Origin: Schistocerca nitens
Lineage: Eukaryota; Arthropoda; Insecta; Orthoptera; Acrididae
Length of the DNA: 64,000 bases
NCBI RefSeq assembly: GCF_023898315.1
Contig: NC_064622.1
Span: 349,475,234-349,539,233 of the forward strand
Direction: 5' to 3'
A model generated the notes under the pieces. It was not told the origin of the DNA, ran no database searches, and saw only the letters and a program-made list of their open reading frames with translations. Both the position numbers and the translations under genes were made by a program. Positions 32,038-44,089 of the stretch are shown one piece after another (position 1 is the first letter of the stretch; each line of letters begins with the position of its first letter).

Positions 32038-34650
32038 TGGGTGTTCAATAAGTAATGCAACACAATTTTTTACTAGGCCAGTTCTAGTTGACAGAACGAG
32101 GATTTGTTGTGGAACATTGTGGAATATATCCGCTTCAAGTTACGATAGATGGCAGTACTATACGAGGGGGGACCCGAAAGGAACCGGACTCTGAGGGCAC
32201 TGCCACTCATAGACGTAGAGCAGGGTTCTCACGCTAGATGGTGTTGGTACAGACCTTCATGAAACAGCTGTGCAGACGGCGTCAGAGTAGAGCTGAACGT
32301 GCACGTGTGGTATTGTGTTTCTCTGACTGTTGGCAGTTTACCTCTGCGACATCGTTATGGCAACTTTAAAAGAACAAAGAGTGTGTGTGAAATTTTGTTT
32401 CCTGCTTAAAAAAACTGCAACGGAGACACACCAAATGCTTCAGGAAGCTTTCCAGGAGGACACTATGAGCCGCACACAGGTTTTTGAGTGGTCTGGGCGC
32501 TTCAAACGTGGTGAGATGTGTGTTGAAGACCGATCTCGTTCTGGATGCCCTTCAACATCGCGAAATGGGGAGAACATTGAAAAGGTCCGCCAAAAGATCA
32601 ACGAGGATCGTCGCCAAACGATCGACCAAATTTCAGCGGAGACAGGAATCTGTTGGAGCTCGTGCCAGTGGACTTTGAGTGAGGATTTGCATATGAGACG
32701 TGTTGCTGCTAAATTTGTTCCTCGCCTTCTCACACAGGAGCAAAAAATCATCCGCATGAATGTGTGTCAGGACTTGAAAACAGAGATTGCACGTGATCCA
32801 AACTTCTTGAACAAAGTCATTACAGGGAATGAGAGTTGGTGTTACGGGTATGACCCAGAAACCAAGCAAGCGTCAAGCCAGTGGAGGACTCCTAACTCTC
32901 CCAGATTAAAAAAAGTAAGGCAAGTGAGGTCACATGTGAAGACGATCATCATTGTCTTTTTTGATGTTTGTGGAATTGTGCATCGGGAATTCGTACCCCT
33001 GGCCAGACTGTTAACCAGCACTTTTACTTGGATGTTTTAAGGCGTCTGCGAGAGGATGTGAGGAGGAAACGCCCGGAACTGGCGATCAGGTGACTGGTTT
33101 CTGCATCACGACAGCGCTCCAGCACACACGGCCTTACGAATGACCCACTGTTTGGCATCTCAGAGGTGGTCTGTCGTTCCCCATGCTCCGTATTCACCGG
33201 ACGTAGCCATGTGCGACTTTTTCCTATTTCCACGAATGAATAAAGCGCTAAAAGGGGAGCGTTATGATGATGTGGAGGCGGTAAAAACAGCTTCACAAAG
33301 GGCATTGGACAATATCAAACTTGAAGAGTTCCAAACATGCTTCCAACAGTGGGAAAAGAGACTTGACAAGTGCATCACATCTAATGGAGAGTATATTGAA
33401 GGTGACTGAAGTAATTTTGTAAAAAGGTTCATCAATACATTTTTTATGACAACAATCCGGTTTGTTTTGGGTCCCCCCACGTATGTAGCATTCAAAATGA
33501 CGTCTGTAATGGAGCTGTGTTCCAAGCAGAGAGATGTCATTGAGTTACTTTTGTCAGAAAACTATAGCATCACAGAGATTAATGGGCACTTGCAGATTGT
33601 TTTCTGAGACCCGGCATTGAACGAAGGCACAGTGAATCATTGGGTGAGGCCTCTGTCATCATCACAACAAGGTCACACAAATCTCTCCGATCTCCTGCAT
33701 GCCGGCTGGCAACACAAAGCTGTGGCTCATGCAATGTTGGAACATGTGGACAATCTCATTCGAGATGATCAACAGATTGTAATCACACATCTTGCTGCTC
33801 AACTGGACATCTCTGTTGGTAGTGTGACACACTCGTCCAACAGCTGGGATGTTCAATTATGTGTACCCACTGGGTTCCTCACTGCCTAATGGAAGACTGC
33901 AAAGAGCAACGAAGGACCATCTGTGTGAAGTTGATTGTGTGTTGAGAGGATGATTGTGATAATTTCTTGTCGAACATCTTCACAGGTGGTGAAACGTTGG
34001 TTCATCATTTCAAACTGGAAACAATCTGTGGAGTTGCACCACATCACATCTCCTCAAAATAAAAAGTTCAAAGCTGCACCCTTAGTCAGTAAAGTCATGG
34101 TGACAGTTTTCTGGTAAGCTGAAAACAATATTCTGTTCCATATCTTCACTAATGGTGCAATGATCAAGTTTACTGGGCTGCCCTCAGGAAATCGAAGAAA
34201 TTGCTTCAGCATGTTCACTACCACAAAAATGCAAATGAGCTTCTCCTTGTCCGTGGCAACACAAATAATGCAAGGCCTCACACAAGTCTGCACACCCAAG
34301 AGGACCTCACAAAACTTCATTGGGCTGTTCTTCCTCATCCGTTCTACATCTCAGATCTTGCACCTCTGACTTCATCTGTTTGGCCCAATGAAGGCCGGAA
34401 GCAGTACATGGATGATGGGGGAGATTATTGGTGCAGAAAGACATTGGCTCTGACATTGACCAGAAGACTGATACCACACGGGCACACACGCCCTCTCAGT
34501 AAGGCATCAGACCATCACACTGAATGAAGATTATGCTGAAAAATAGGGTTCTGTAACCAAAAGAGTGGGGAATAATATGGGGCATTGGAATTGTGAATAA
34601 AAGCCTCCTGCTTTCAGAAAATTAATGTGTTGTATCACTAATTGCATGCC
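32038..34650 (+). mobile_element. Older mariner-like element hosting a younger mariner
   Basis: The left end tgggtgttcaataagtaatg and the degraded right end tgtgttgtatcactaattgc (34,626-34,645) form an inverted pair. The transposase resumes after the inner element at 33,491: MTSVMELCSKQRDVIE, then NEGTVNHWVR, ITHLAAQLDISVGS, TGGETLVHHF near 33,985 and NNARPHTSLHTQEDL near 34,275, with PFYISDLAP for the usual PPYSPDLAP. Many stops and frameshifts. Confidence 0.82.
32163..33481 (+). mobile_element. Mariner-like transposon inserted in the older mariner
   Basis: 1,319 bp between TA sites (32,161-32,162; 33,482-33,483), ends CGAGGGGGGACCCGAAA and imperfect inverse. Transposase from 32,357: MATLKEQRVCVKFCFLLKK, HTH, CQWTLSEDLHMRRVAAKFVP, TGNESWCYGYDPETK (the family has TGDESW, so the first catalytic Asp is Asn here), FFDVCGIVHREFVP. 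A frameshift near 33,005 and another near 33,090 precede LHHDSAPAHTA and YSPDVAMCDFFLFP. Inactive by frameshifts and a catalytic substitution. Confidence 0.88.
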
Positions 34651-34672
34651 TCTTGTAGTTTGACATAATTTA

Positions 34673-35747
34673 CACTGATGAGGCAAAACATTACCACCAT
34701 CTGCCTAACAGTTTGTTGGTCTTCCTTGAAAAACACATTACAGCAATGGTTCTGTGTGGCCTGGATTCAACAAGTCCTTGCTAGATTTGTGGAGTTACGT
34801 GTCATCAAATGTTTATGCAAAGGCCACTCAGTTCTCATAAATGACAGGCTGCTGGTTTGTAAGCACAGAGCTGGCTCTCAATAGAGCCCCAAACCACTGT
34901 AGCATGATTATAGCTCTGTGACATAGACAGTTATCTCACTGGAAATGCCATTGCCATCAGAGAAGACACCAAGCAGGAAATGGATGCAGGTGGCCTGCAA
35001 TGATGTTCACATAGCCTTTGATTACTACTGCAGGTCCCATAACAGCCCAGGTAAATGTCCCCCCCCCCTCCCCCCATAACATTATGCTGCCCCCACCAGC
35101 CTTTGTCTGTGGTGGAGCACATCTTCTGAACAGTGATTTGCCTTGTTAATGGCGTATCCTGGCACAACCCTCAACATGGTGTAACAAAAAATGTGATTCA
35201 TCCAACCAGACACGCATTTCCATTGATTTATGGTCTAATATTGATGATCCTATGCCAATTGTTGTAATTAATGATGTCATTATCAAAACTAAAGACACAG
35301 GATTCATCCTCTGTGGAGATCCATGTTCAGCAATGTGTGCCAAACAATGTAATGTGCCTGCACTGTCATCAGATGCTGCCTATCCAGCTTTACAGACTGG
35401 GTAAGCCTCCAGCCTCCACAGTACATGGCAAGGTGTGGATGCACAACACTTTATCACCTACCTGCAGTTTCACCACCCTTCATCCACTTTCCATAGTGCT
35501 CACAACAGTAGCACGTGAGCAGGCAACCCGAAATGTCGTTTCTGAGATGGTCGTTCCCAGCTGCTGGACCATAACAGTCTTCACTTTGTCAAACTTGCTT
35601 ATGTTAGTAGATTTACCTTTTTAATGATTCTCTATTCATTTCTACTCCTCTTATATTCATTCCATGCCATGTGACATGCCTGCAATGCTGCCGGATAGTA
35701 TTCAGTTTCATGATCAGCAGCTGTCATAATGTTTTGGCTCATCAGTG
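34673..35747 (-). mobile_element. Tc1-like transposon family C, degenerate
   Basis: 1,075 bp between TA sites (34,671-34,672; 35,748-35,749), ends CACTGATGAGGCAAAACATT and the inverse. Minus-strand coding remnants: LDESHFLLHHVEGC near 35,200, GGGSIM(L)W near 35,080 (partly replaced by a C run at 35,057-35,077), and DN(C)LCHRAIIMLQWF near 34,920-34,880. The C-terminal catalytic Glu segment is not recognisable. Confidence 0.8.
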
Positions 35748-35749
35748 TA

Positions 35750-37625
35750 TTAACAGTGTAATGTGTATTATTTCACATTTTGAGCTATACCCTCTCATTT
35801 GCACATCATTACTACAATTAAAGTTCAGTTCTTTGCAACAAAAGGTGTGAAATCATCACAGATTTCGTATTTCTTTGTATGGCTCATAATATCACAAATT
35901 GTTACTTAATAAAAAATTCATTCACATTATCAATGAGGTATCTGTTGTGTTGTGCACATTGCTTACTCTTCTTTGAGGGTAGATATTTGAATACCACTCC
36001 AAGCATCAATTCCCTACTGCCATAATTTTCAGACCATAGTGCTAATTTTTCCATGTATATTCTGGCCTGCGCAGAAACCCTTTTTTCCTTTTCAGCATCA
36101 ATAAATTTAATGATATTAATAACAGCCAGCAAAACTGCTCATGATGACAGTTTCTGTAATCACTTTTTGTACTTGCACTATGAGGTAACCATGCACACTC
36201 CTTTGAACTGGAATGTGGTTGTGCCTAGTCATGTGATCAAGCAAGAATGCACTATGGCCAGGCCTGTCGTTTGCTCTCTCAAATAGCAGTGCTCTTGTTT
36301 TCAAACTCTTTTGTGCCCAAACTTGCAAACCCCTTGGCAGTAAACATACTTCTCCAACCTTTATGTCTAGAAAAATTTGAAATACACCCATATGCAAATT
36401 TTATCTAAAATCTTCCTACCTCAGATTTCCAATGTGTTTCTTACTTTCTGGAATTTGGACAGCCATTTGGTGCTGAACTATTTTGATGCATCCTTGCCAT
36501 ACTTTTCAGTGAAGACACTCTTGGTGTAACTTGCATGTTTAATGTGCTCAGTTAAAATAAATTCCCTCTGCTGTAATGTGTAACATATTTCGTCAAAAAT
36601 TAAATGAGACCATATCTTCAGAAGAAAGAAACATTCTTCCATAAGGTAATACGTTCTTCAACACCTTGTAATGTGACCTCACATAATATAGCTTGTGTAA
36701 AGCAATTGATATTTCTTGCTACTAATCATAATGAAACTAAAGAACTAAAACAGTGCATAAATGTACCTGAAAGATCATCTTTTCATATTAACTCCATCCA
36801 TATTTAGTTACTTTACGCCTGCAAACCACTCTGAAGTTTTCTGCCTCCTCTCACAACTAATTTATCAATGCCTCTTGAATTGTGTCTTCATCTGCATAAG
36901 TCTTACAAAAAAAGGGAATTCTCAATTTAGAAAAAGGTGGGTTACTTGGCATGAAATCCGGACTGCACAATAAATGTGCCAAAACATCCTATCAGGTCTG
37001 AGTGACCTGTCATTTCTTTTTAACCTTTCCTGATCCACTCCTCTCTCCTCTCCCAGGAAGAACTATTAGTTCCAAAAGGTAGGATAGGCTGTGTACTTCT
37101 CTGCATGTCTATAGGCAATACTGACGTTTCTTCTGATAGTAAGTACTGATGTTCAAAATTTTCTTTTTAGGTTGTTCTTGTCCTTTCAAGCATTGATTGT
37201 AAAACACAGAGAAATAATTAGTTTGAATATTTGCAATCAACTATTTTTGAAATATAAACACGTGAAGGTTATTCCTAAACAATTACTTTACTTCCAGTTA
37301 TTCACTGTATAATTTAGTCATCATCTGTGCAACAGTCTGCGACATTCGCCTGCTTCACTTCTTCATTGATAGTTCTTGGTGTCAACGTACTAAGTTGTGA
37401 TACTGGCTGAAAAATGGGGTGTGGAAGTTCAATATTGACTACTGTAAATGATGTAGCCAACAGGTGCACAGTTGCGTTTCACAGTTCTTTACTTTCACTG
37501 TTCACAACACCCCAATGTACACAGTTAATATGGACAGTGCACTATTGTTTAACTTTTGATAAGCCTCATTAATAGTTTTCAAGCAAACATCAACATACCG
37601 CTACAATAGATTACTGTTGAATATC
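35750..37625. other. BicDR intron, nothing recognised
   Basis: AT-rich. The minus strand around 36,397-35,902 has two adjoining ORFs (including FERANDRPGHSAFLLDHM and KRVSAQARIYMEKL) that look faintly coding but match no family I know; possibly an unidentified retroelement scrap. Confidence 0.4.
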
Positions 37626-37627
37626 TA

Positions 37628-39035
37628 CACTCCTGGAAATTGAAATAAGAACACCGTGAATTCATTGTCCCAGGAAGGGGAAACTTTATTGACACATTCC
37701 TGGGGTCAGATACATCACATGATCACACTGACAGAACCACAGGCACATAGACACAGGCAACAGAGCATGCACAATGTCGGCACTAGTACAGTGTATATCC
37801 ACCTTTCGCAGCAATGCAGGCTGCTATTCTCCCATGGAGACGATCGTAGAGATGCTGGATGTAGTCCTGTGGAATGGCTTGCCATGCCATTTCCACCTGG
37901 CGCTTCAGTTGGGACAGCGTTCATGCTGGACGTGCAGACCGCGTGAGACGACGCTTCATCCAGTCCCAAACATGCTCAGTGGGGGACAGATCCGGAGATC
38001 TTGCTGGCCAGGGTAGTTGACTTACACCTTCTAGAGCACGTTGGGTGGCACGGGATACATGCGGACGTGCATTGTCCTGTTGGAACAGCAAGTTCCCTTG
38101 CCGGTCTAGGAATGGTAGAACGATGGGTTCGATGACGGTTTGGATGTACCGTGCACTATTCAGTGTCCCCTCGACGATCACCAGTGGTGTACGGCCAGTG
38201 TAGGAGATCGCTCCCCACACCATGATGCCGGGTGTTGGCCCTGTGTGCCTCGGTCGTATGCAGTCCTGATTGTGGCGCTCACCTGCATGGCGCCAAACAC
38301 GCATACGACCATCATTGGCACCAAGGCAGAAGCGACTCTCATCGCTGACGACGACACGTCTCCATTCGTCCCTCCATTCACGCCTGTCGCTACACCACTG
38401 GAGGCGGGCTGCACGATGTTGGGGCGTGAGCGGAAGACGGCCTAACGGTGTGCGGGACCGTAGCCCAGCTTCATGGAGACGGTTGCGAATGGTCCTCGCC
38501 GATACCCCAGGAGCAACAGTGTCCCTAATTTGCTGGGAAGTGGCGGTGCGGTCCCCTACGGCACTGCGTAGGATCCTACGGTCTTGGCGTGCATCCGTGC
38601 GTCGCTGCGGTCCGGTCCCAGGTCGACGGGCACGTGCACTGGCGACAACATCGATGTACTGTGGAGACCTCACGCCCCACGTGTTGAGCAATTCGGCGGT
38701 ACGTCCACCCGGCCTCCCGCATGCCTACTATACGCCCTCGCTCAAAGTCCGTCAACTGCACATACGGTTCACGTCCACGCTGTCGCGGCATGCTACCAGT
38801 GTTAAAGACTGCGATGGAGCTCCGTATGCCACGGCAAACTGGCTGACACTGACGGCGGCGGTGCACAAATGCTGCGCAGCTAGCGCCATTCGACGGCCAA
38901 CACCGCGGTTCCTGGTGTGTCCGCTGTGCCGTGCGTGTGATCATTGCTTGTACAGCCCTCTCGCAGTGTCCGGAGCAAGTATGGTGGGTCTGACACACCG
39001 GTGTCAATGTGTTCTTTTTTCCATTTCCAGGAGTG
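37628..39035 (-). mobile_element. Tc1-like transposon, family A copy 3
   Basis: 1,408 bp between TA sites (37,626-37,627; 39,036-39,037); ends as in copy 2. Transposase from ATG near 38,791 reads MPRQRGREPYVQLTDFERG, so codon 12 is intact here. A 14-bp deletion at about 38,638 (relative to copy 2, 3,452-3,465) shifts the frame, and a TGA at 37,921-37,923 replaces CGA after RSARPA. It sits in the BicDR intron between exons C and D. Confidence 0.92.
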
Positions 39036-39037
39036 TA

Positions 39038-39946
39038 TGTGCAGTAAAAAGCTAACCACACAGTTCACAAGTCTTGCAGAATATTACAGTATGTATTGAA
39101 CAGACACTGTCATTGTTTTTACACACAGCCTCTTACACTTATTTCACAGTTAAGTTGATGCATTGTTTTTGTTCTAACCAACACAGGTTTCTCGTCTGAA
39201 ACTCGACTGGGGACGACTGTCTCGGTACCAAAAATTGGGCCCTTATATGTCCTCACAATAATAGGCACTGAAACTATACATTGTTTGATGTTTAATTTAC
39301 AGAAATTACGATTAAAACCTAACTCATTCAATTAACTGAATACATTGAAAAACTCCGTCTTTTGAACAGTTCCTTCTACTACAAGAGTTAGCCTGAATTA
39401 TTTGTTTAAATGATGAAATTAACAGATATAGTTATGCAAACAATACTTTTGACAAAACTGGCTATTACTTTGGAATTAATTAAGAGCTGGCTCTGCTAAC
39501 ATGTTTTCTCATAGAGCCAAATAAATACTTGAAAGAATGCCAGTGTTTTACCTTGCAAATGCTTATAATTAGTACAGAATTTATATTTGTTATAAGTCAA
39601 CAATAGAAATTAAGTTATGAAACAATTACTGATTTCACCCTATAAGGAAAGATATTAACTAGGAATAGTCAAAATAAATTAGATAATCAATTAAATAGCG
39701 AAAACTAAGCACAAAACTAGATCTGGTGTTATACTCTTTAAAACTGAGGGCCAACCTTTCTCTTTTATGAAAATCCAGATTATACTTATGTATGTTAATG
39801 GTAATTAGTTAAAAGTGAAAAAACTAATTTAAGGAGGCAGATGTCAGAACAAGAGGGGAAGTAAAAGTGTAAAACTATGCCAGCTTGCTTCATCACAAGT
39901 TGCACAGCGATACGAAAGATATGAACAAATCTTATTTGTGTTACAG
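39038..39946. other. BicDR intron, no feature seen
   Basis: AT-rich, no ORF with similarity, no repeat ends. Confidence 0.5.
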
Positions 39947-40156
39947 CTAAGGAATGCACAACGGGAACTTGATCACCTCAGAACAGCAAATGGCTCCCTT
40001 GGTGAGAGACTGGAAGCACTCGCATCCACAGCAGCAGCGTCCTCAAATAACAGCTCTGGAGTTGCCGGCCATCGCTCCTTACTTGCCGAAATGGAGTGTG
40101 AAAATGAAGCAAATGGAGAAGCATCACCACTCCTTGGAACACTTACACCAGATGCG
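39947..40156 (+). CDS. BicDR: BicDR exon D with Spindly-like motif
   Basis: Acceptor gtgttacag, donor gtaggt after GCG. 70 codons, phase 0. Begins LRNAQRELDHLRT, passes through an Ala/Ser/Asn-rich linker (about residues 27-38 of the exon) and then HRSLLAEMECENEA. The SLLAEME segment aligns with the SLLSEIE segment of BICDL1; I infer it is the Spindly-like motif that contacts the dynactin pointed end. The downstream EASPLLGTLTPDA is low in heptads and is probably a break between coiled coils. Confidence 0.88.
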
Positions 40157-40402
40157 GTAGGTACATTTCAATACAGAGTATTTATTGATGTAGTTCAGTG
40201 GTGATTTCAATTATCTGTATATACATCGTCACAGAATATCACTTAGGTACAATGTATTCATATTACAAATATCTGACACAAGGGAGAAGATTTTCTTGGA
40301 GTTAAAATACCCTTTTTCTGAGATACAGAAGGCACAGATCGCATGTAAATTTTGAATTTCTGTTTTGTGCTCGAAGCTCTTTCCTTGTCTATGTTTGCTT
40401 TC

Positions 40403-41458
40403 TAATATGTTATTGGGAAATATGGTTCTGCCTTGAGCAAACATAATTCCTTCTTGTACTACCCATACATGCTTTGGAGAATTTTCTCCATATTCAGTGG
40501 GTTTCATTTAGCATCTGTTGAACACCATACAAAGAATTTATACATTGCAATATTTAGCAGTTTCTGAGATTATAGTATTTACATTACTATAACCATTGAC
40601 AGAAATATTAACATGAAGAATAAATGCATACTTTATTATTACATATTGGTGTTCGTAAGACTACTTGGTATTTGAAGCACTGCTATAATTATTGCTTACA
40701 GTATTTAATCTCTAATTAATTAGCATTTATCAACATTTTAACATCATTTCTTCATTGTTTTATGCATAATATGATATTATCGATTTTTCAGTTTTATTTT
40801 TCCCCCTTTTTATATTGCACTATCTGTCGTTTTGTAAACAAAGATTCACTCTTTTACTCTTGAACTAGTGTTTTTTAGGTTAGGGTACCATTTTTTTAAA
40901 AAAATGTGTTGTGATGTATGCTGATTGTAATTAGGTTTTGTGAAATAATAGTCTGCTCTCCCACTCCAATCAACATTTTATGAAGCCTAATCATAATCAG
41001 TATACATTTCAACACATTTTTTTGAAAAATACTATTTGAACCTAAAAACTTCTAGTCAAAAAGAAATAGTGTCAATAGTGCAACAGTAAAAGGGGAAAAA
41101 ACAAATCTGAAAAATGGATAATATCATACTAGGACTAAAACATTTTTGCAAAATTACATTAAAAATGATAAACACTTGCTAACTGCAGATGACATATTGC
41201 AAATCAGTAATTACAGCTGTGCCGCAAATACCAAACAAACTTGTGATACAATAATAAGGTATACATTCATTCTTCATGTTAATATTTCTGTCAGTACTTC
41301 ACAGTAATGTAAATACTATACTCTCAAAAACTGCTAAATCACAATGCATAAATTCTTTGTATATTGTTCAACAGATAGCAAATAAAATTTACTGAAGATG
41401 GAGTAGAACAAGAAAAAAATGTTTTCTCAAGGCAGAACCACAGCTCCTTATGACATAT
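40403..41458. repeat. ~1-kb imperfect inverted repeat in BicDR intron
   Basis: Left arm 40,403 to about 40,955 and right arm about 40,965-41,458 are diverged reverse complements: ggttctgccttgag (40,424-40,437) against ctcaaggcagaacc (41,426-41,439); cagaaatattaacatgaaga (40,601-40,620) against tcttcatgttaatatttctg (41,272-41,291); atgatattatc (40,768) against gataatatcat (41,118). The centre is near 40,955. No ORF. It occupies most of the 1.73-kb intron between exons D and E. Confidence 0.85.
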
Positions 41459-41888
41459 TTGAACTTCTGGTAATCAAAATCAGTACACAAACTCTTAACG
41501 TGCACTGCACAAAATTTTGTGCTATCAGGAAAGTATGTTTATTCAGAAGCTATGTTACAATTTAAGTTTTGTTCATCTGTAGAAGGCCATTAAGAAATTA
41601 TGTTAAGTTTTAATGAGTCATCAGAATAAAGTACACAAAATTACAAGAAGATGAATGTAGATTGAGGGTATGGGGAGGCAAAAGCAATAAAAATGATCAA
41701 AACATAAGCAGTATAGTTGATACAGTTCAGGGAACTTAACAGCATTGTGAAAAATTATAAGCAAATAGTAAGTAAAACAAGTGTATTCAAACTCTTGCCT
41801 AATGTGAGTGTGCTGGTCAGTGTACATTGTTGTATGATATATTAGCAACAATAGCAGGGCTCTTAATGGTATGTATTTTATGTTTCAG

Positions 41889-42029
41889 GTGAAAATTAAA
41901 GAAGAAGCTTTCTCAGTTTATTTGCAACTGAGGAGACTATGTGCAGAATGGGACAGGAAAAGAAATGACTCGATAACTTCAGATCCTGAATCATTGCCCA
42001 TGGATAGTATACCAGTTGACATCTTAAAG
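41889..42029 (+). CDS. BicDR: BicDR exon E
   Basis: Acceptor tttatgtttcag, donor gtgaga after AAG. 47 codons, phase 0: VKIKEEAFSVYLQLRRLCAE followed by a charged Ser/Asp-rich stretch ending VDILK. It corresponds to the family's L-W-x-AY-x-Q-V-R-x-LC-x-H segment and the following Ser/Asp-rich linker. AT-rich codon use, in contrast to exons A-C. Confidence 0.85.
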
Positions 42030-42676
42030 GTGAGAACAATTTTACATATAGCACAGGTCTATTTGTAATTCTGTTTTCTGCCCTAAACACTCTTTTTTTC
42101 CATAAAGTGAGACTTAGCCAATGTAATGAAACATACAACTACACAGCAGACAGGATACTACTTGTGTTTATGACAAAATGCCAAGTATCACACAGGCATA
42201 TACAAAATTAATAACAATGGCTAGGCTTTTGAAGTGTCGTTCCAGTGTGTGTCATAAGCTTAAGTTTGTAAACCTAGTTTTTATGACCCTGTTTAACGCA
42301 TGAAACATTTAAGACAATCTAGTTGTGTTCTGCCCTCTGTATCATTACATACATTCCAAACAGGACTTTTCACTGTCATATCAAAAGGAGAATTCTCTTA
42401 AGAAAGCTATAAAGTTAAGATACAGGTCTGTTGGACAATATAAGCCTTCAGGACAAATGCCAATAATATCAATAGTCACAAATAAAAGTACATACACAAT
42501 CCAGGTTTTCTAAACTAATAGTTTCTTTCTCAGAGAGGAGAGAAGGATAGCATTAGGAAGGTTTAAAAGGAAGGGCTCGTCACTCGTACCTCAAGGTGAG
42601 AGGAATCAAACTTTTGCTTCCCTTGTTCTAATTACAGGGCAGGTCCCTGCCATCCTGCCCTTCCTTCCCCAGTGTA

Positions 42677-42910
42677 TTCCTATCAAGTGAGGTGGTGCAG
42701 TGATTAGCGCAGTGGATGTGCGTTCAGAAGGATAGTGGTTCAAATCAGAGTCTGGCCATCCAAATTTGTTTCCCATGATTTTCCTAAATAATTCTAGGCA
42801 AATGCCAGGATGGTTCCTTTGAAAGGGAATGGCTGATTTCCTTTTCCATTCTTGAAACATTCTGAGCTTATGTCTATATCTACTGGCCTCAGTGTCAACA
42901 AGACATTAAA
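42677..42910 (+). mobile_element. Old tRNA-derived SINE (16.6-kb family)
   Basis: gaggtggtgcagtgattagc (A box), ggttcaaatcagag (B box), then gattttcctaaataattcta and aatgccaggatggttccttt, the same body as 16,625-16,860 with many changes. Confidence 0.75.
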
Positions 42911-42969
42911 CCCTAATCTTCCTTCCTTCCTCAGTCTATCCCTCTCTCTTCCCCAAGGAAGGAACTATT

Positions 42970-43038
42970 CCGCGAAAGGCAAAGGTCCCGAGTTCGAGTC
43001 TCGGTCGGGCACACAGTTTTAATCTGCCAGGAAGTTTC
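42970..43038 (+). mobile_element. 69-bp 5'-truncated tRNA SINE with 12-bp duplication
   Basis: ccgcgaaaggcaaaggtccc..gagttcgagtctcgg..cacacagttttaatctgcc..gaagtttc. Flanked by GAAGGAACTATT at 42,958-42,969 and 43,039-43,050. Same family as the SINE at 63,732. Confidence 0.93.
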
Positions 43039-44089
43039 GAAGGAACTATTGTTCAGAAAGCTAGGATTGTGAATACTCATTTATATGTATATGTCAGTAG
43101 TACTGACATTCCTCCTGGACTTAATCACTCTCCAGCAATTCTGTCTCAAGATTTTCACTATCATTGCAAGACGAATTATATGTAAACTCACTAAGCAAAT
43201 GCATGCTTTTGTTCTCCTTATCTTTATTGTTTAATGATGCATAGGAACTGATGGCATCTCACCTTTAAACAAATATAAATTATATGTTTTGTAAGTAGTG
43301 TCACACAAGTGTGCTAAATATAATGAGAAAATGAGGTGTTACAACAGTTTGACAGTTTCAAAGGTACCCAGCTCTTGAAAGGGTAATCTTTGCCATGATA
43401 ATGTTGGAAAATGTGGTGTCACAAGGATGGATGGAGCATATCTTGCAGTTTGGGAATTTAGAAGAATAAGAGTGAACCCGTGATGAAAGTGCATTGGAAG
43501 TGCGAGAAACGGCATGCCACTTTGGCAACAAAAAGCTGTTCAGGCTGAATATTAGAAGAGATACATCTCATTTCCAAATTTTACTTCTGATCGAAATCTT
43601 GGTGCAAAAGCTGCTTGATGAAATTTGAGAAGCATGTATAATAGAGCTCTTTTGTATGAGGAAAACACCTTTTACATTGTGGTAAACATACAATAAATTA
43701 TGTTGTAGCCTTAACAGCATAAGACAGCTGCCCCACCCCTCCCTGTAACATCTGACAAATACTTAGGCTCTTATTACAATGCACTCAGCAGATGAAACTC
43801 AGCATAAGCTCTACGACTGCTCTCAATATATTGTTTCACTCCACAAGTGTGCAGAGCACATATGTACTTCAAACTTAACAACAGTTGCTAAGATGTTAAA
43901 CAATGGTCACCTGTTCATAGCTATTGATTTTTCTTGATTGTTTACTCACTTGGTTGACTTAGCAAAACCTTCACATTTGTCTTCTGATTAATTAACAGAA
44001 ACACAATGGAACACAATGTTCCCACTGTTAATATTTAGTTATCCAGCTAAAGGAAAACTACTGTATGAAAAGAATATTATTAGGTGCAG

